From an uncultured Clostridium sp. (lineage in GTDB: Bacteria; Bacillota; Clostridia; Clostridiales; Clostridiaceae), in assembly GCA_934777095.1 (NCBI GenBank), contig CAKVNP010000046.1:1-10571 (forward strand): a stretch of DNA of 10,571 nt, in the 5' to 3' direction. The notes under the pieces are model-generated. The model was not told the DNA's origin. It was given only the letters and a program-made list of their open reading frames with translations, and did not search any database. Both the position numbers and the translations under genes were made by a program. Of this stretch, positions 1 to 8,726 are shown in pieces; position 1 is the stretch's first letter, and each line of letters starts with the position of its first letter.

Positions 1-694
1 CTTCTAAGTAAGCGTCTAAATCAGCTTTCTTTAAGAAGGCAGTACCGTATATTCTAGAAAGCATTTTGTTCTTTTCGTCACCTTTCCAGTAAGCACCAGC
101 AGTTCTTAATAATTTGATAGCTTTGATATTTTTTAATGACATTACGTGAGGACCAGCACAAAGGTCTGTGAAATCACCCATTTTGTAGAATGATATTATT
201 TCATCTTCACCTAAGTCGTTAATTAATTCAACTTTGTAAGGTTCATCCTTCATAAGTTCTAAAGCTTCATTTCTTGGAAGTTCAAATCTTTCTATTGCAG
301 GATTTTCCTTGATTATTTTTCTCATTTCATCTTCGATTTTAGCTACATCATCAGCTGTGAAAGCTTTTTCAGTATCAAAGTCATAGTAGAAACCATTATC
401 AATTGATGGTCCGATAGCTATTTTAACTTCTGGGAATAATCTCTTTACTGCAGCAGCTAATACGTGAGATACGCTATGTCTTACAGCAGATTTTCCTTCT
501 TCAGAATCAAATGTGCATATTTCAAGAGTGCAGTCATCATTTAAGATAGTTCTTAAATCAGCAACCTCTCCATTTACTATTCCACATTGTGCATTTCTAG
601 CTAAACCTTCGCTAATTGATTTAGCAACGTCTAAAACTGATGAACCTTTTGCAGCTTCTCTAACTGATCCATCTTTTAAAGTAATTTTAATCAT
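1..694 (-). CDS. thrS: Threonyl-tRNA synthetase, N-terminal part (cut by window edge)
   Basis: Charges tRNA-Thr with threonine in the cytoplasm and clears mischarged Ser-tRNA-Thr. The visible 231 codons run from ATG at 694 without a stop to the left edge, so the catalytic and anticodon-binding domains lie outside. The protein starts MIKITLKDGSVREAAKGSS, a typical TGS domain (about residues 1-60), then the editing domain. Editing-site residues are all present: H73 and H77 (RHSVSH) and the DLCAGPHV motif with C179 and H183, matching the known HxxxH and CxxxH of bacterial ThrS. A YxxGDFTDLC and a RIYGTAF stretch also match the family. The start is set by AGGAG at 703-707, eight bases before the ATG. 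It is controlled by the T-box leader just upstream and is transcribed away from the sugar operon. No oddity seen in the visible part. Confidence 0.96.
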   Translation of the reverse strand, partial: MIKITLKDGSVREAAKGSSVLDVAKSISEGLARNAQCGIVNGEVADLRTILNDDCTLEICTFDSEEGKSAVRHSVSHVLAAAVKRLFPEVKIAIGPSIDNGFYYDFDTEKAFTADDVAKIEDEMRKIIKENPAIERFELPRNEALELMKDEPYKVELINDLGEDEIISFYKMGDFTDLCAGPHVMSLKNIKAIKLLRTAGAYWKGDEKNKMLSRIYGTAFLKKADLDAYLE

Positions 695-793
695 AATTTT
701 TTCTCCTTTCAATTTTAATAGTGTAAAATATCTTCTTTTATATTAGAATGTGTAAGTTAAACTAGCCAAATAAATATTTGGAGTTTTACTTAT

Positions 794-840
794 AAAAAAA
801 AGCCCATCGTCACTTTTCATTATAGAAAAGGGACGAGAGC
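794..840 (-). terminator. T-box intrinsic terminator upstream of thrS
   Basis: On the minus strand, GCTCTCGTC (840-832) and the following CTTTTC pair with GAAAAG and GACGATGGGC, closing on a TATAAT loop, and are followed at once by eight T residues (801-794). One mismatch and one bulge interrupt the stem. The 5' arm of this hairpin is the same sequence the T-box needs to form the antiterminator, which is the standard switch. Confidence 0.92.
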
Positions 841-1035
841 ATTATATTCCCGTGGTTCCACCCTAATTGCCTAAAATAAATCTTAGGCCGCTTAGAAACA
901 TCGTAACGTGATGATAACGGGCTTGATTAGAGCCACTCCGAGGTAGTCTTCAGCTAATTTCATTTAAAACTGCTTCCAGCTAATGCAGCTTCTCTCTGTA
1001 AATATACCTTTAGCTTACTCTTCTCATCATAGAGT
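794..1035 (-). promoter_or_regulatory. T-box riboswitch (threonine type) in the thrS leader
   Basis: Read on the minus strand, the leader holds the conserved T-box sequence AGGGTGGAACCACGGG at 864-849, which pairs near GTCCCT downstream to form the antiterminator. Upstream lies a Stem I-like region beginning GATGAGAAGAGTA (1028-1016), with the expected S-turn-like AGTA. On the 3' side of Stem I, after GAAG, come two Thr codons, ACT (947-945) and ACC (944-942); either would be a Thr specifier, and ACC is the usual one. Uncharged tRNA-Thr would bind the specifier and the T-box bulge and prevent termination, so thrS rises on threonine starvation. The T-box motif and terminator are seen directly; the exact specifier register is inferred from family knowledge. 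Confidence 0.95.
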
Positions 1036-1055
1036 TAAAAATATTCGTATGATTA

Positions 1056-1084
1056 ATTATAAGTTTATCTAGGATATATGTCAA
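1056..1084 (-). promoter_or_regulatory. Consensus sigma-A promoter for thrS
   Basis: On the minus strand TTGACA (1084-1079) and TATAAT (1061-1056) are both perfect matches to consensus and are 17 bases apart, the ideal spacing. Transcription would start near 1049, just ahead of Stem I of the T-box, giving a leader of about 355 nt. So initiation is strong and control is mainly by leader termination. Confidence 0.88.
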
Positions 1085-1179
1085 TAAATGAAGAAAAAAA
1101 TACAGCAATCTAAAATAAATCCAAATTTCTAAAAATAGTACAAGTTTTAGAATATCTTACAAAACAACTTCTTAAATTA

Positions 1180-1202
1180 TTAAAAATATATGTTAAAAAT
1201 GT
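1180..1202 (+). repeat. Short direct repeat upstream of the sugar operon promoter
   Basis: TTAAAAATAT (1180-1189) is repeated as TTAAAAATGT (1193-1202), 13 bases apart from start to start. It lies just upstream of the operon's -10 element, where an AraC-type activator would be expected to bind direct repeats. The region is very AT-rich, so a chance repeat is quite possible; the operator role is only a guess. Confidence 0.25.
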
Positions 1203-1223
1203 ACTAAAAGATTAGAAAACCAA

Positions 1224-1232
1224 TGTGATAAT
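1224..1232 (+). promoter_or_regulatory. Extended -10 promoter of the galactoside operon, weak -35
   Basis: TGT followed by GATAAT (1227-1232) forms a TGn extended -10 close to consensus. The -35 position 17 bases upstream (CTAAAA, 1204-1209) matches TTGACA poorly. Initiation would fall near 1239, giving a leader of about 50 nt before the ATG at 1288. A weak -35 is usual for promoters that need an activator, which fits the response regulator encoded in the same operon. The start site is predicted, not shown. Confidence 0.55.
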
Positions 1233-1249
1233 ATAAGTACATAAGGTAA

Positions 1250-1263
1250 TGTAAAGCATTACA
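1250..1263. promoter_or_regulatory. Candidate CcpA site (cre-like palindrome)
   Basis: TGTAA-AGCA-TTACA is a perfect 5-base inverted repeat with a 4-base spacer; the outer palindrome extends as GTAATG/CATTAC in another register (1246-1262). It resembles the cre consensus TGWAANCGNTNWCA except that the central CG is GC, and it fits the clostridial variant CcpA site made of TGTAA and TTACA half-sites. It lies about 11 bases downstream of the predicted transcription start, a position where CcpA would block elongation or initiation. Carbon catabolite repression of a sugar-uptake operon is expected. Binding is inferred. Confidence 0.6.
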
Positions 1264-1287
1264 CAAATGTATTAGGAGGAATTTACA

Positions 1288-2586
1288 ATGAAAAGTAAAA
1301 AAATATTATCTCTATTATTAGTTTCAGCATTATGTATGGGAACAGTTGGCTGTGGAAGCAGTAATAATTCAGGAAATAAAGACAAAGATACTGCATCTAA
1401 CAATAAAAAAATAACAATATGGGCATGGGATGAATCTTTCAATATTAAAGCAGCTAATGAAGCAAAAGCAATATATTTAAAGGATAATCCAGATGTTGAT
1501 GTTGAAGTTGTAACAATGGCACAAGATGATATAGTTGCTAAACTAAATACAAATTTAGCATCAGGTTCATATGAAGGTCTTCCAGATATAGTTTTAATTG
1601 AAGATTATAAGGTACAAAATTACTTAACTGCTTATCAAGATGAATTTGCTGATTTATCATCAATAGCATCTGCAGATGATTTTGCAGCATTTAAAACAGG
1701 AGTAAATGTAATAGATGGCAAGTTATATGGTATTCCATTTGATTCAGGTGTGGCAGCAACATTCTATAGAACTGATTTAATAGAACAAGCTGGCTATACT
1801 AAAGAAGATATGGAGAACTTGACTTGGGATAAATATATTGAAATAGGTAAAGCTGTTAAAGAAAAAACTGGTGTAAGCATATGTACATTAGATCCAAGTG
1901 ATTTAGGACAAATAAGAATGATGCTTCAAAGTGCTGGTTCTTGGTATACAGATGCAGACGGAAATGTTGATATAGCAAATAACCAAGCATTAAAGGATGC
2001 TATTCAAGTATATAAAAATTTAGTAGAAGCTGATATTACTAAACAAAGTGCTGACTGGGATCAATTCGTAGGAGCTTTTAACAACGGTGATGTTGCAACA
2101 GTTCCAACAGGATGCTGGATTTCAGCTTCAATTAAAAATGCAGAAGATCAAAGTGGTAAATGGGCAGTAGCAGCTTTCCCAAGAATGTCTGCAAATTCAG
2201 ATTCAGTTAATGCTTCATCTTGTGGTGGTGCTGGCTGGTATGTATTAAAGAATGTTGGAGATTATGAAACAGCTGTAGATTTCTTAGGAAAGACATTTGC
2301 TTCTGATGCAGATTTAATGAATCAATTAGCAAGCGATATTGGATTAGTAAGTACATTAAATGCAGCATCCACAGGTTCTAACTATACTGCTGGTGATGAT
2401 TTCTATGGTGGACAAGCAGTTACTGGAGATTTAGCTAAATGGAATGGAGATGTTCCAACAGTAAATTATGGTTTACACACTTATGCAATTGAAGACATTA
2501 TGACTGAAGCTATGCAAGAAATATTAAACGGAGCAGATATTGATTCAAGCTTTTATTACATCATTGCAGACAGGTACAGGAAATAA
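1288..2586 (+). CDS. Sugar ABC transporter substrate-binding lipoprotein, C-terminus altered
   Basis: Extracellular binding protein of the SBP_bac_1 family (carbohydrate uptake CUT1 type), tethered to the outer face of the membrane, delivering sugar to the permeases encoded next. The signal peptide has a basic start (MKSKK), a hydrophobic core and a lipobox-like TVGC with lipidated C22, followed by a Ser/Asn/Lys/Asp-rich linker. The mature part begins ITIWAWDES and carries family features such as LPDIVLIEDY and DGKLYGIPFDSGVAATFYR. AGGAGG at 1274-1279 sets the ATG. From about residue 421 the sequence stops looking like an SBP: the last 11-12 residues (SFYYIIADRYRK) are permease coding sequence read in the wrong frame, and the gene overlaps the next one by 47 bases. 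About 15 native C-terminal residues seem lost. Location beside lacZ suggests a galactoside ligand (inference). The fold may still form, since only the last helix is affected. Confidence 0.92.
   Translation: MKSKKILSLLLVSALCMGTVGCGSSNNSGNKDKDTASNNKKITIWAWDESFNIKAANEAKAIYLKDNPDVDVEVVTMAQDDIVAKLNTNLASGSYEGLPDIVLIEDYKVQNYLTAYQDEFADLSSIASADDFAAFKTGVNVIDGKLYGIPFDSGVAATFYRTDLIEQAGYTKEDMENLTWDKYIEIGKAVKEKTGVSICTLDPSDLGQIRMMLQSAGSWYTDADGNVDIANNQALKDAIQVYKNLVEADITKQSADWDQFVGAFNNGDVATVPTGCWISASIKNAEDQSGKWAVAAFPRMSANSDSVNASSCGGAGWYVLKNVGDYETAVDFLGKTFASDADLMNQLASDIGLVSTLNAASTGSNYTAGDDFYGGQAVTGDLAKWNGDVPTVNYGLHTYAIEDIMTEAMQEILNGADIDSSFYYIIADRYRK
2530..2552 (+). other. Deletion scar joining binding-protein gene to permease gene
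   Basis: Up to about 2547 the binding-protein frame reads a normal C-terminal region (NGADIDS). From about 2540 the frame shifted by one reads the inside of a permease (IQAFITSLQTGTGN). No stop, intergenic space, ribosome-binding site or permease start lies between them. In relatives the permease normally has a start Met and a first membrane helix before a P-M-I-Q-like stretch. The simplest reading is loss of roughly 150-220 bases, perhaps between two copies of TGATTCA: GAT ATT GAT TCA in the first gene and ATG ATT CAA in the second. The size and mechanism are inference; the abrupt frame change is seen. Confidence 0.75.
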
Positions 2587-3328
2587 CTTAAGTTTTGCAG
2601 GATTAACAAATTATAAGAGGCTGTTAACAGATTCAACCTTTAGAAAAGCGTTAATCAATACAGTTATTTATTTAATAATTCAAGTACCTATAATGATTAT
2701 TTTAGCACTTGTAATTTCTTCAATGCTAAATGATAAAAGATTAAAAGCTAGAGGATTTTTTAGGACTGCGATATTCTTGCCATGTGTAACATCACTAGTT
2801 GCATATTCAATTATCTTTAAAAGTCTTTTCGCTACAGATGGATTTGTAAATGCAATTCTTTTAAAAATTAATTTGATTTCTGAGCCAATAGCATGGATTA
2901 CACATCCTGTATGGGCTAAGGTGTTAATTATTTTAGCTATTACTTGGAGATGGACAGGATATAACATGGTATTCTATTTAGCCGGTTTACAAGGAATAGA
3001 TGCTTCAATTTATGAAGCCGCTGATATTGACGGTGCAAGTGCATTTGTTAAATTTAAAAACATCACGCTGCCATTATTAAAACCAATAATACTATTTACT
3101 ACAATAAATTCAACAATTGGCACATTACAATTATTCGATGAAGTTGTCAATATAACTAATGGTGGACCAGCAAATGCAACAATTACTATTTCTCAGTATA
3201 TTTATAACTTATTGTTCAAATATACACCAAACTTCGGATATGCAGCAGCAGTATCATATGTAATTGTTATTTTAATAGTTATTCTATCATTTATTCAATT
3301 AAAGGCAGGCGGTGATAAAGATGAGTAA
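2540..3328 (+). CDS. Sugar ABC transporter permease 1 (MalF-like), N-terminally truncated
   Basis: Membrane subunit of a CUT1 sugar importer (BPD_transp_1 family). The open frame starts at TTG 2540, giving 262 residues, where such proteins are usually about 290-310. About five membrane helices are visible (around residues 39-62, 74-96, 121-143, 181-200, 232-252) instead of six: the start and helix 1 are missing, and the frame begins in the first outside loop (IQAFITSLQTG). The EAA loop that docks the ATPase is intact: EAADIDG from E159, followed by ITLPLLKP. The TTG has a chance GGAG at 2530-2533, but that sequence codes for NGAD in the upstream protein, so I doubt it is a real start. It probably is a non-functional or poorly inserted permease. 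It overlaps permease 2 by 8 bases, a normal coupling. Confidence 0.8.
   Translation: MIQAFITSLQTGTGNNLSFAGLTNYKRLLTDSTFRKALINTVIYLIIQVPIMIILALVISSMLNDKRLKARGFFRTAIFLPCVTSLVAYSIIFKSLFATDGFVNAILLKINLISEPIAWITHPVWAKVLIILAITWRWTGYNMVFYLAGLQGIDASIYEAADIDGASAFVKFKNITLPLLKPIILFTTINSTIGTLQLFDEVVNITNGGPANATITISQYIYNLLFKYTPNFGYAAAVSYVIVILIVILSFIQLKAGGDKDE
3308..3316 (+). promoter_or_regulatory. Ribosome-binding site deciding the permease 2 start
   Basis: GGCGGTGAT closely matches the anti-16S consensus GGAGGTGAT and sits four bases before ATG 3321. It includes the GTG at 3312 that would otherwise give a start three codons earlier, so the ATG is preferred. Confidence 0.75.
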
Positions 3329-4166
3329 AAAGTCAAAAGTAATAAGCGTACTTAAATATATTTTATTATCAATATTATCATTTATTTCTATCTTCCCATT
3401 TATTTGGATGATTATTGCAACAACAAATAAATCAGTTGATGTAACTAAGGGAAAAATGATCCCAGGAAGTTATTTCTTAGAAAATCTTAAGCATTTATTT
3501 GAATCAGACCTACAATATGGGACAGCATTTAAGAATTCAATAGTAATTGCCGTAGTAACAACTACAGTAGCAATGATTATTTCCTCAGCAGCAGGTTACG
3601 CTTTTGAAGTATATAGAACTAAAGCTAGAGATAGAGTATTTAACTTTATCTTACTATCTATGATGGTGCCATTTGCAGCATTAATGGTTCCTTTGTTTAG
3701 ATTATTTAGTAAGTTTAATAATATACCAGGATTAAAATGGATTTCATTAAATACTCCAGGATCAGTAATAATTATTTCAGTAGCTACAGCATTCTTAATT
3801 TTCTTCTTTAGGCAGAATACAAAGACTTTCCCTAAGGAACTTTTAGAAGCAGCTCGTATTGATGGGCTTGGCGAACTAGGAATATTCTTTAAAATATATG
3901 TGCCAACAATGAAGTCTACTTATGCAGCAGCTATTGTTGTAACATTTATGACTAGCTGGAATAGTTACTTATGGCCACTTATTGCATTACAATCAGGTGA
4001 TAAGAGAACATTACCTCTTGTAATATCAGCATTAGGCTCTTCATATACACCGGATTATGGTATGATCATGACCGCTGTAGTATTAGCAACAATACCAACA
4101 GCATTAATCTTCTTCTGTATGCAGAAACATTTCGTTGCTGGTATGACTGGTGCAGTAAAAGGATGA
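3321..4166 (+). CDS. Sugar ABC transporter permease 2 (MalG-like)
   Basis: Second membrane subunit of the CUT1 importer; it pairs with permease 1 to form the channel. With the ATG at 3321 it is 281 residues, the usual length for the MalG-like partner. An N-terminal basic stretch (MSKKSK) is followed by six hydrophobic segments, the first being YILLSILSFISIFPFIWMII. The EAA docking loop is present as EAARIDG from E176 with YVPTMKS after it. The C-terminus ends with HFVAGMTGAVKG, the family's typical tail (AGLTAGAVKG-like). It appears intact, in contrast with its partner. The start overlaps the end of permease 1 by 8 bases, pointing to translational coupling. No ATPase gene follows; such importers often share a common MsmX-type ATPase encoded elsewhere (family knowledge). 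Confidence 0.95.
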   Translation: MSKKSKVISVLKYILLSILSFISIFPFIWMIIATTNKSVDVTKGKMIPGSYFLENLKHLFESDLQYGTAFKNSIVIAVVTTTVAMIISSAAGYAFEVYRTKARDRVFNFILLSMMVPFAALMVPLFRLFSKFNNIPGLKWISLNTPGSVIIISVATAFLIFFFRQNTKTFPKELLEAARIDGLGELGIFFKIYVPTMKSTYAAAIVVTFMTSWNSYLWPLIALQSGDKRTLPLVISALGSSYTPDYGMIMTAVVLATIPTALIFFCMQKHFVAGMTGAVKG

Positions 4167-4223
4167 TAATATTTTACTAATAACCAATAAAAAAGCTAGT
4201 ATATTATTTTTAGAAAATGGTAG

Positions 4224-7289
<3,066 letters not shown>

Positions 7290-7321
7290 TCTTATAATAT
7301 TTTGTATTAAAGGGTGATTGT

Positions 7322-8473
7322 ATGAAGGAATATTGTAAGGTCTTAATAGTTGATGATGAATATATTATGAGACAAGGCATGAAGCATATGCTTGAATGGG
7401 AAAAGGAAGGTTTCACAATAGTTGGGGAAGCTAGTAATGGTGAAGAGGCTTTAGAATTAATAGAAAAACTAAAACCACATATTATTCTATCAGATATAGT
7501 TATGCCAGTTATTAATGGAATGGAATTTTCACAAATTGTACAAGAAAAGTATCCTGAAATACAAATTATTATTTTAAGTAGTTTCGATAATTTTGAATAT
7601 GTAAAAACAACATTATTAAGCGGGGTTGTGGATTATATTTTAAAACCAACACTAAACCCTGCTGATTTGTTGATAACTATGAATAAAGCTGTGGAAAGAA
7701 TACCAAATTTTGAACTTAGCAAAAATGAAGGTCTTTCTTATAAGAAGTTATTAGAGAGATATTTATTGGGCTTTGAGCAAAATTTGGATACTGCGGCTTT
7801 TTTTGAGTGTTTTCCAGATACATGTTTTAGGTTATTAGGCATTAATTTAAAGCAATGCTGTAAAGGCAATAAAACATTAATTAACGAAATAAAATCAATA
7901 GTAGATAAGTATTTTGCTAGCCAAGAACATTTTAAGGCAGTAAGGATGACGTTAAATGGTGAAATATTATGCTGTGTAATAAATTATAAAATCAGCCATA
8001 ATGTAAACGTTATTAATAAAATTGGTGAATTATTAAAAAATAAAAAATTGTGCAGGGATAATTATTTCTTTGTGTTAACGAAAGAATTTAAAGATATCGG
8101 AAAAGTAAAATCAGTATATGAAGAAGAGCTAATACCTCATTTAGCAGACCGTTTTTATTATAAAGATTCTAATTTCCTTGTTTTAGATGATGTAGATCAT
8201 AATTATACAGAAAACTTAAAGTTTGATTTTGATGAATATTATAATCTTATCAAATATAAAAAGTATAACGAGGCTATAGGAGATTTTCAAAAATATATCC
8301 AAAAGCTTATAGCAAGAAATAAAGATGAATATTCATTAAAAAATTTAACTAAAAACCTTTTATATAATTTAGCAGTTAATATAGATATAGATGAAATAAC
8401 TAATGATAATATTAGAATAGGTTACTTTAAGAAAATTGATAATGCAGAAAATATAGAAGAGTTTCAAATTTAA
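7322..8473 (+). CDS. YesN-type response regulator, truncated by deletion and frameshift
   Basis: Transcription regulator of a two-component system. Residues 1-about 120 form a complete receiver domain: acidic pair D11/D12, phospho-acceptor D58 (SDIVMP), S86 and K108 (ILKPT). A middle region of about 250 residues of the kind found in YesN proteins follows. The frame ends at 8473 after EEFQI, with 383 residues against about 480-530 for intact relatives, so the AraC-type DNA-binding domain is absent from this product. The rest of that domain continues in another frame just downstream (8466-8726). RBS AGGGTGAT is at 7311-7318. It sits between lacZ and the kinase gene, so it is most likely the operon's own activator. 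As it stands, the protein could still be phosphorylated but should not bind DNA; a titration effect on the kinase is possible. Confidence 0.9.
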   Translation: MKEYCKVLIVDDEYIMRQGMKHMLEWEKEGFTIVGEASNGEEALELIEKLKPHIILSDIVMPVINGMEFSQIVQEKYPEIQIIILSSFDNFEYVKTTLLSGVVDYILKPTLNPADLLITMNKAVERIPNFELSKNEGLSYKKLLERYLLGFEQNLDTAAFFECFPDTCFRLLGINLKQCCKGNKTLINEIKSIVDKYFASQEHFKAVRMTLNGEILCCVINYKISHNVNVINKIGELLKNKKLCRDNYFFVLTKEFKDIGKVKSVYEEELIPHLADRFYYKDSNFLVLDDVDHNYTENLKFDFDEYYNLIKYKKYNEAIGDFQKYIQKLIARNKDEYSLKNLTKNLLYNLAVNIDIDEITNDNIRIGYFKKIDNAENIEEFQI

Positions 8474-8726
8474 TTACTATTATCTATCATCATATTTTAA
8501 TACACATTCAAAAGAAGGATTTAATGAATATTTAAATAAAATAAGAGTTAAAAAAGCTTGTGAGCTGTTGAAAAATTCTTCAATTGCAGTGGCTGAAGTA
8601 AGTAATAGCGTTGGCTATTCAGATCATAGTTATTTTTGCAGGGTGTTTAAGAAGATTGTAGGTATTACTCCAAGCAAATATCGTAGAAGCGAAATGATTA
8701 AGGCTGGTGAAGCAGATGAAGTATAA
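8466..8726 (+). pseudogene. Out-of-frame remnant of the regulator's AraC-type DNA-binding domain
   Basis: In the frame shifted from the upstream gene, the sequence reads KFNYYYLSSYFN, EGFNEYLNKIRVKKACELL, then VAEVSNSVGYSDHSYFCRVFKKIVGITPSKYRR and stops at TAA 8724-8726. This is the end of the first helix-turn-helix and the whole second one of an AraC/HTH_18 domain, including the family signature VGYSDHSYFCRVFKK. There is no start codon or ribosome site of its own. Compared with intact relatives, some 50-55 residues are missing between EEF and KFNYYY: the end of the middle region and the first helices of HTH1. Together with the frame change this means a deletion of roughly 150-165 bases not divisible by three. 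Its stop overlaps the kinase ATG by 11 bases, the ancestral coupled arrangement. Confidence 0.88.
8702..8710 (+). promoter_or_regulatory. Ribosome-binding site deciding the kinase start
   Basis: GGCTGGTGA resembles GGAGGTGA and lies five bases before ATG 8716. An alternative GTG at 8707 falls inside this site, so ATG 8716 is preferred. The site lies inside the regulator remnant, so translation of the kinase may once have been coupled to the regulator. Confidence 0.65.

Noticed and set aside
513..746. Plus-strand open frame opposite thrS
   Set aside because: It is the antisense shadow of thrS and its ribosome-binding region; the composition shows no protein family I recognise.
1246..1262. GTAATG-N5-CATTAC as a separate operator
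   Set aside because: It overlaps the TGTAA/TTACA palindrome in another register; the CcpA-like reading explains it better and I have no regulator to assign to it.
2530..2542. GGAG followed by TTG as a true start of permease 1
   Set aside because: The spacing is acceptable, but these bases code for a conserved-looking SBP stretch and the resulting protein lacks the first membrane helix, so it looks accidental.
2547..2552. AAGCTT (HindIII site) exactly at the deletion junction as sign of a cloning artefact
   Set aside because: A six-base site by chance is common in AT-rich DNA, and the permease codons (CAA GCT TTT) explain it by themselves.
2680..2967. Minus-strand open frame inside permease 1
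   Set aside because: Mirror of the permease coding sequence; no start context and no recognisable domain.
8460..8480. Programmed frameshift in the response regulator
   Set aside because: The run CAAATTTAATT is A/T-rich, but a shift alone would not restore the roughly 50 missing residues of the first helix-turn-helix, and I see no stimulatory stem.
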